This document shows positions 61,475-64,000 of a stretch of DNA of 64,000 nt, one piece after another. The DNA is from Vibrio maerlii (GTDB lineage: Bacteria > Pseudomonadota > Gammaproteobacteria > Enterobacterales > Vibrionaceae): positions 62,001 to 126,000 of the forward strand of contig NZ_QRHC01000012.1 in NCBI RefSeq assembly GCF_003415655.1. Direction: 5' to 3'. Positions within the stretch are counted from its first letter, which is position 1. Every line of letters starts with the position of its first letter. The notes under the pieces were generated by a model. The model did not search any database and was not told the origin of the DNA. It worked only from the letters and a program-made list of their open reading frames with translations. The position numbers and the translations under genes were made by a program.

Positions 61475-62200
61475 TTAAAGTGGATTTAACTCAATCAATT
61501 CTTGAGTTCTTGTCACTGCATCTTCTAGGCCTAGCTGTTCGTAGGCTTGTAATTGAATTTCCAATGATTTACGAGCTGCAATGGTATCTGGGTAGGTTTT
61601 TTGAATCTCTTGAGCACGGTTAATTGCTGCAATCCAAGCCTCGCGACGAAGGTAGAAATCTGCAGTTGCAAGGTCGTACTCTGCCAGGCGGTTTTTAAGC
61701 GCGCGCATACGCATTTGAGAATCGGCAGCGTAAACACTGTTAGGGTAGCGTTCAAGCAGACGTTTGAAGTCAGCAAAAGCTTTTTTTACTGGTTCTGGAT
61801 CTCGGTCGCTACGGTCGGTACCAAACAGATCGTGCATAAAGTTACGATCTTGTGCCATGTGCGTCAGACCACGCATGTACAGTACCCAATCAGATTTTGG
61901 GTGAGTAGGGTTCAAACGAATGAAGCGTTCAATCGTAGCTAAACCCAGCGCTAGGTCATCGTTTTTGTAGTATGCATAGATAAGATCGAGCTGTACCTGC
62001 TCAGAGTAAGCACCAAACGGGTAGCGTGAATCTAGCGCTTCTAGCTTATCAATTGCAGTAATCCAGTTACCGCCTTGCAAGGCCGTCTTAGCATCGGTGT
62101 AAAGTTCAGATGGTGGTACATCAGGTACAATTTCTTCGCTGCTTGAGCAACCAAAAAGCATCGTTAAGGCTAATAGGCCAGTTAAAGCTTGGTGTTTCAT
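61475..62200 (-). CDS. bamD: Outer membrane assembly lipoprotein BamD
   Basis: Essential lipoprotein of the BAM complex, 241 residues, five TPR-like helical pairs. Lipobox LFGC at the end of the signal (MKHQALTGLLALTMLFGCSSSE), Cys18, Ser at +2 for outer-membrane sorting. Typical BamD segments are PFGAYSEQVQLDLIYAYYKNDD and RNFMHDLFGTDRSDRDPEPVKKAF. Divergent from rluD, as in E. coli. Confidence 0.97.
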   Translation of the reverse strand: MKHQALTGLLALTMLFGCSSSEEIVPDVPPSELYTDAKTALQGGNWITAIDKLEALDSRYPFGAYSEQVQLDLIYAYYKNDDLALGLATIERFIRLNPTHPKSDWVLYMRGLTHMAQDRNFMHDLFGTDRSDRDPEPVKKAFADFKRLLERYPNSVYAADSQMRMRALKNRLAEYDLATADFYLRREAWIAAINRAQEIQKTYPDTIAARKSLEIQLQAYEQLGLEDAVTRTQELIELNPL

Positions 62201-62337
62201 GTCTAAATAGACTTCCTTGCAATCAAATAATTCTTCGGTGTTCGTTACTTTCTAACCAGTAACGGATACAATCACATAATTATGTATTGTATCCATACTC
62301 ATGGGTATTAGTCTCACGGTTTTTAAAAAAGTTCGAT

Positions 62338-63312
62338 ATGGCCCAGCAGATAGAATTATCAAACACAGTAAAAGAGAGCCAATTAGGCCAACGATTAGAC
62401 CAAGCAGTTGCTGAACTGTTTGCGGATTTCTCACGTTCACGCATCAAGGAATGGTTGCTTGATGGAAAAGTACAGGTAGATGGCGTTGTTGTAACAAAAC
62501 CTCGTACTAAGGTGATGGGCGGTGAAGTGATCACTGTACAAGCTGAGCTAGAAGATGAGGAACGCTTCGAGCCGCAAGATATCCCACTCGATATTGTTTT
62601 CGAAGATGACGACATCATCGTAATTAATAAACCGCGTGACTTTGTTGTTCACCCTGGCGCAGGCACACCAGATGGTACTGTGCTCAATGCCTTACTTCAT
62701 CACTACCCGCAAATTGCAGAAGTACCTCGTGCGGGTATCGTTCACCGTCTGGATAAAGATACAACCGGCCTAATGGTGGTTGCAAAGACAGTTCCTGCTC
62801 AGACTCGTTTGGTACGTGCGCTGCAAAAGCGAAACATTACGCGTGAATATGAAGCGATTGCCATTGGTAAGATGACTGCTGGTGGCCGGGTTGAGAAGGC
62901 GATTGGTCGACATTCAACTAAGCGTACTTTGATGGCGGTAAATGAGCTTGGTAAACCTGCTGTGACCCACTACCGTGTAGCTGAGCACTTCCGTGAGCAC
63001 ACTCGTATTCGTCTGCGTCTAGAAACAGGTCGAACTCACCAAATCCGTGTTCATATGGCATATCTACAGCATCCACTGCTTGGTGATTTGGCATATGGTG
63101 GCCGCGCTCGTATTCCTAAGGGAGCTTCTGAAGAGCTGACAGCCATGATTCGTTCTTTCGATCGACAAGCGCTACACGCGGTGATGCTGAAGTTCGAACA
63201 CCCAATCTCAGGTGAAGAGATGACGTTCCATGCTCCAGTGCCTGATGACATGATCGTTATGGCTGAAGCACTGCGTCAAGATGCAAAGCAAAATCCAGAA
63301 GACGAGCTTTAA
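62338..63312 (+). CDS. rluD: 23S rRNA pseudouridine synthase RluD
   Basis: Makes the pseudouridines in helix 69 of 23S rRNA. 324 residues from ATG 62338 (MAQQIELSNTVK), the E. coli-like start; a longer frame adds unrelated residues. It has an N-terminal S4 domain (QRLDQAVAELFADFSRSRIKEWLLDGKV) and the RsuA/RluA catalytic domain with Asp139 in HRLDKDTTGLMVV. The ribosome site is weak. pgeF follows after two bases. Confidence 0.97.
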   Translation: MAQQIELSNTVKESQLGQRLDQAVAELFADFSRSRIKEWLLDGKVQVDGVVVTKPRTKVMGGEVITVQAELEDEERFEPQDIPLDIVFEDDDIIVINKPRDFVVHPGAGTPDGTVLNALLHHYPQIAEVPRAGIVHRLDKDTTGLMVVAKTVPAQTRLVRALQKRNITREYEAIAIGKMTAGGRVEKAIGRHSTKRTLMAVNELGKPAVTHYRVAEHFREHTRIRLRLETGRTHQIRVHMAYLQHPLLGDLAYGGRARIPKGASEELTAMIRSFDRQALHAVMLKFEHPISGEEMTFHAPVPDDMIVMAEALRQDAKQNPEDEL

Positions 63313-63314
63313 TA

Positions 63315-64000
63315 ATGATTATCCCTAACTGGAACGCACCAGAGAATGTTAGAGCAATCAGTACGACTCGTGCTGGTGGCTTTTCAATAGGTGTCTATCA
63401 AGGTTTAAATCTTGGTAACCACGTTGGGGATGAATCTGAAGTTGTATTGCAAAACCGTCAAGAAGTGGTGAAGTTGGCTAACATGCCATCTTCACCAATC
63501 TGGCTGAATCAAACTCACTCTAACGTAGTGCTATCTGCAAGTGAGCCATTGAATGCCGTTCAAGATGCAGATGCCTGTTTCACAGAAACTAACGGTGTCG
63601 TTTGCTCTGCGATGACCGCAGATTGCCTTCCCATCTTGCTTACCAATGATTTAGGCACTCAAGTCGCTGCTGTGCATGCGGGCTGGCGTGGTTTAGCTAA
63701 TGGTATCGTGGAAAACGCCGTTGCCAAGTTTACCGAAGGTCAAATCATGGCATGGGTTGGACCTGCGATATCTCAGTCTGCTTTTGAAGTCGGTGATGAT
63801 GTCGTAAATGCCTTTATTCAGCATGATTCCCAAGCAATATCAGCATTTGAAGAAAAGCCCCAACCTGGCAAATGGCTCGCTAATATGACATTGCTGGTTG
63901 AACAGCGTTTGAATAGTGTTGGTGTTACTAACGTGACTCAAAGTGGTCTGTGTACCTTTAAAGATGATGAACAATTTTATTCCTATCGCAGAGACGGTAT
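63315..64000 (+). CDS. pgeF: Peptidoglycan editing factor / polyphenol oxidase family (PgeF), partial
   Basis: The first 228 codons of a YfiH/PgeF-type protein, cut by the right edge. Visible motifs: STTRAGGFSIGVYQGLNLGNHVGD, WLNQTHSN with a metal-ligand His, MTADCLPILLT and HAGWRGLANGI. In E. coli PgeF removes wrongly added L-Ser from muramyl precursors. It begins two bases after rluD, the same pairing as in E. coli (rluD-pgeF, then clpB). Confidence 0.95.
   Translation, partial: MIIPNWNAPENVRAISTTRAGGFSIGVYQGLNLGNHVGDESEVVLQNRQEVVKLANMPSSPIWLNQTHSNVVLSASEPLNAVQDADACFTETNGVVCSAMTADCLPILLTNDLGTQVAAVHAGWRGLANGIVENAVAKFTEGQIMAWVGPAISQSAFEVGDDVVNAFIQHDSQAISAFEEKPQPGKWLANMTLLVEQRLNSVGVTNVTQSGLCTFKDDEQFYSYRRDG

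Noticed and set aside
1..64000. Mobile elements, prophage, CRISPR, tRNA or rRNA genes
   Set aside because: I looked on both strands for transposase- or integrase-like ORFs (only XerD), repeat-spacer arrays and tRNA cloverleafs and saw none; synteny with V. cholerae is continuous.

Overview
The window is a piece of the main chromosome of a Vibrio species. The evidence is gene content and order: lysS followed by vpsR, nptA-nhaR-hlyU, aroF-tyrA-plzA, an nspS/mbaA operon between pheA and yjjX, and codon use and Arg/Lys-rich intergenic style typical of Vibrionaceae. Nearly everything is core genome. I see no insertion sequence, prophage, integrase island, CRISPR array, rRNA or tRNA gene. Genes are densely packed and run in short operons on both strands.

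Layout. 1-6.3 kb: the 5' part of gltB (minus) with a long structured leader, then yhcC, arcB and a small lipoprotein gene. 6.3-13.4 kb: fldB, then xerD-dsbC-recJ-prfB-lysS, the classical gammaproteobacterial order, with the RF2 programmed frameshift intact. 13.5-15.7 kb: vpsR (biofilm regulator) and two small genes, one of only 39 codons with a near-perfect ribosome binding site. 15.7-23.8 kb: tas, a small conserved gene, mutH, a 600-bp AT-rich gap packed with DnaA boxes and GATC sites (the place where E. coli has DARS2), then rppH-ptsP-tauE-lgt-thyA. 24-27 kb: nptA, nhaR, hlyU, rpsT. 27.4-35.1 kb: murJ, ribF-ileS-lspA-fkpB-ispH. 35.1-39.2 kb: a BtsS/BtsR-type two-component system beside its likely target, a CstA/BtsT-type carrier. 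39.5-42.2 kb: an unassigned hybrid sensor kinase and a DUF2799-type lipoprotein. 42.3-45.4 kb: peptidoglycan recycling (murQ, anmK, nagZ). 45.4-48.3 kb: TyrR-box-controlled aroF, tyrA, then plzA. 48.5-53.2 kb: ettA, slt-trpR, yjjX. 53.2-59.5 kb: pheL-pheA, two tandem nspS-like genes, mbaA, and raiA. 59.9-64 kb: mltF-type transglycosylase, bamD, rluD and the start of pgeF.

How genes work together. Aromatic amino-acid synthesis is represented by both branch operons with their own controls (TyrR boxes before aroF; a Phe-rich leader peptide and attenuator before pheA), and by trpR. Cyclic di-GMP and biofilm functions recur: vpsR, plzA, and the polyamine-sensing nspS/mbaA operon. Cell-wall recycling and remodelling recur as well (murJ, murQ, anmK, nagZ, slt, mltF, pgeF).

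The most interesting items are: (1) two diverged, translationally coupled NspS-like polyamine-binding proteins feeding one MbaA, where V. cholerae is known for one; (2) a DARS2-like DnaA-box cluster between mutH and rppH; (3) the 39-codon gene behind two repeated dyads after vpsR; (4) a leader with three hairpins and a possible 43-codon ORF upstream of gltB; (5) ArcB with the first redox cysteine but not the second; (6) a predicted class II CRP promoter for raiA; (7) CTAG-rich hairpins and a CTAG tandem repeat at several gene ends. All functional statements are read from sequence and family knowledge; no searches were run.
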